From Acidovorax delafieldii (lineage in GTDB: Bacteria; Pseudomonadota; Gammaproteobacteria; Burkholderiales; Burkholderiaceae_C), in the NCBI GenBank assembly GCA_002377855.1, contig DFQQ01000037.1, forward strand, positions 13,720 to 77,719: a DNA stretch of 64,000 bases, given 5' to 3'. Positions 63,221 through 64,000 of the stretch are shown here, in pieces. A program made the position numbers and the translations under genes. Below the pieces are notes generated by a model. It was not told where the DNA came from. It was given only the letters and a program-made list of their open reading frames with translations, and did not search any database. Numbering within the stretch: the stretch's first letter is position 1; each line of letters begins with the position of its first letter.

Positions 63221-63775
63221 CTACAGTGTGGACACCACTTCGGCAGCGCTGTCGTGCAGCACCGCCTTGACCTTGGCAGTCTGTTCCGGCGTCGTGGGAT
63301 GGGCTACTACCGCCCAATGGTCGTGGCGCAGGGCGGATCGCACGCGTGTGATGAGGCGGATATGGTCGGGGCGCATCGACAGCAGCCCGCCGCCCAGCAG
63401 CCCAAACGTTGTGCCAAACCCAACCAGTGCAATGAAAGCCAGCAGCGGGCTACTGGTGATCATCGGGTGTCCAGCACGCCAGAACCAGGCGAACAAGGCC
63501 AGCCCTGCTGCGGCCCCCGCCATGCCGCCCACCACGTGGGTTTGGTAGAACGTGCGGGCAATGCCCTGGGTTTCGGGCTCCATGGAGTAAGAGAAAAGCT
63601 CGCGGTGCGGGGCGCGCGCATCTTGCGGGCCCAGCAGCCGCACTTGACTGGTGCGAATGCCGCCCACGCGCATCACTTCCTCCATCGAAGACTCGGCCTG
63701 GCCTTTTTGTGTAAAAAGTCCGACCACTTTGGTGAGTGAGCGTTCTCCGAACAGCCCTTGAAGCAGATAGGCCAT
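63221..63775 (-). CDS. Small two-span membrane protein
   Basis: A 184-residue protein starting MAYLLQGLFGERS. An N-terminal soluble part of about 75 residues (Q-AESSMEEVMRVGGI) is followed by two hydrophobic segments (VVGGMAGAAAGLALFAWFW; LLAFIALVGFGTTFGLLGGGLL) and a C-terminal soluble domain of about 50 residues. No family recognised with confidence. The frame is open further upstream. Confidence 0.65.
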   Translation of the reverse strand: MAYLLQGLFGERSLTKVVGLFTQKGQAESSMEEVMRVGGIRTSQVRLLGPQDARAPHRELFSYSMEPETQGIARTFYQTHVVGGMAGAAAGLALFAWFWRAGHPMITSSPLLAFIALVGFGTTFGLLGGGLLSMRPDHIRLITRVRSALRHDHWAVVAHPTTPEQTAKVKAVLHDSAAEVVSTL

Positions 63776-64000
63776 GGAAACCTCCATTGTCGTGAATGCA
63801 ACGAAATCTTGATAGCTGCGCGGAGGCCGGTGCGGTGCCAAGCCTCGGCAGCGATACCAAGAGGATTCCTGCAAGTTAACGCTCGCGCACGGAGCGAGCT
63901 GTAGGACGTGCCATGTCCCGCAAGTAGGTGGGCGGGGCGGCGTGGTACCGAGATGCGGGTGGGTTAAGTTCTTGCCGCTAGGGATCCTCTGCACGAATCA
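63776..64000. other. Terminal intergenic stretch
   Basis: No gene or structure recognised here up to the window end. Confidence 0.4.

Overview
The window reads as a piece of a GC-rich betaproteobacterial chromosome, most like Comamonadaceae (Acidovorax and relatives). The grounds are recalled family resemblance of the housekeeping proteins (TrpS with an appended C-terminal domain, LolC/D, RibF-IleS-LspA, TctBA, DUF3422, DUF4743-Nudix) and a degenerate palindromic repeat of a type I associate with this family. No database search was run, so genus level is inference.

Bases 1 to about 17,080 are accessory DNA. The left 4 kb is a decayed metal-response segment: the end of a YVTN beta-propeller protein, a membrane-protein gene split by a one-base frameshift, a c-type cytochrome, and a copper-type P1B ATPase with three separate lesions (a 7-bp repeat in the wrong phase, an in-frame TAA, and loss of the C-terminal third). 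Next come a small HAD-fold protein, an SOS-controlled umuDC operon, and a recombination/replication module as found on integrative elements and phages (RDF-like Cys protein, YqaJ exonuclease, DUF932 protein, glycine-rich double zinc-ribbon protein, tiny membrane protein, DUF3987 protein, AlpA regulator), mostly on the minus strand. Several gene leaders carry terminator-like hairpins. The right end holds an AT-rich orphan ORF of about 612 codons that I do not recognise, and a P4-type tyrosine integrase beside what looks like the 3' end of a tRNA-Ser gene followed by a strong terminator. I read that as the right attachment site. The left end of the element is not seen.

From 17.1 kb onward the window looks like core chromosome. 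17.2-23.8 kb: a CHASE2 sensor kinase, a LysM/FecR surface protein, a response regulator, a formylglycine-generating-enzyme-like lipoprotein and a small lipoprotein. The kinase has an in-frame stop and the regulator a two-base frameshift, so the whole signalling set may be dying. 24.2-30.9 kb: trpS, an M50 protease, a YrdC/Sua5 protein, a PHP phosphatase, recJ and a phosphoglycerate-mutase-like gene, all on minus. 31.0-35.4 kb: lolC/E, lolD, tatD, a deoxyinosine glycosylase and a spermidine-synthase-like gene on plus. 35.5-40.9 kb: a GspE/PilB ATPase, tctB-tctA with a good terminator, and a DUF3422 protein.

41-52.3 kb: two EamA transporters, an SH3 protein, an SDR, a TRAP solute-binding protein translationally coupled to a PAS-GGDEF-EAL membrane protein, a quinone oxidoreductase, a Nudix hydrolase and a Na/Pi cotransporter. 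52.7-57.3 kb: the ribF-ileS-lspA operon. 57.5-64 kb: an HNH endonuclease, a bestrophin-like channel, two acyl-CoA dehydrogenases, yceH, purN and a small membrane protein. A palindromic repeat of about 43 bp recurs at least five to seven times, including inside coding sequence (ileS, an acyl-CoA dehydrogenase) and over the recJ start codon.
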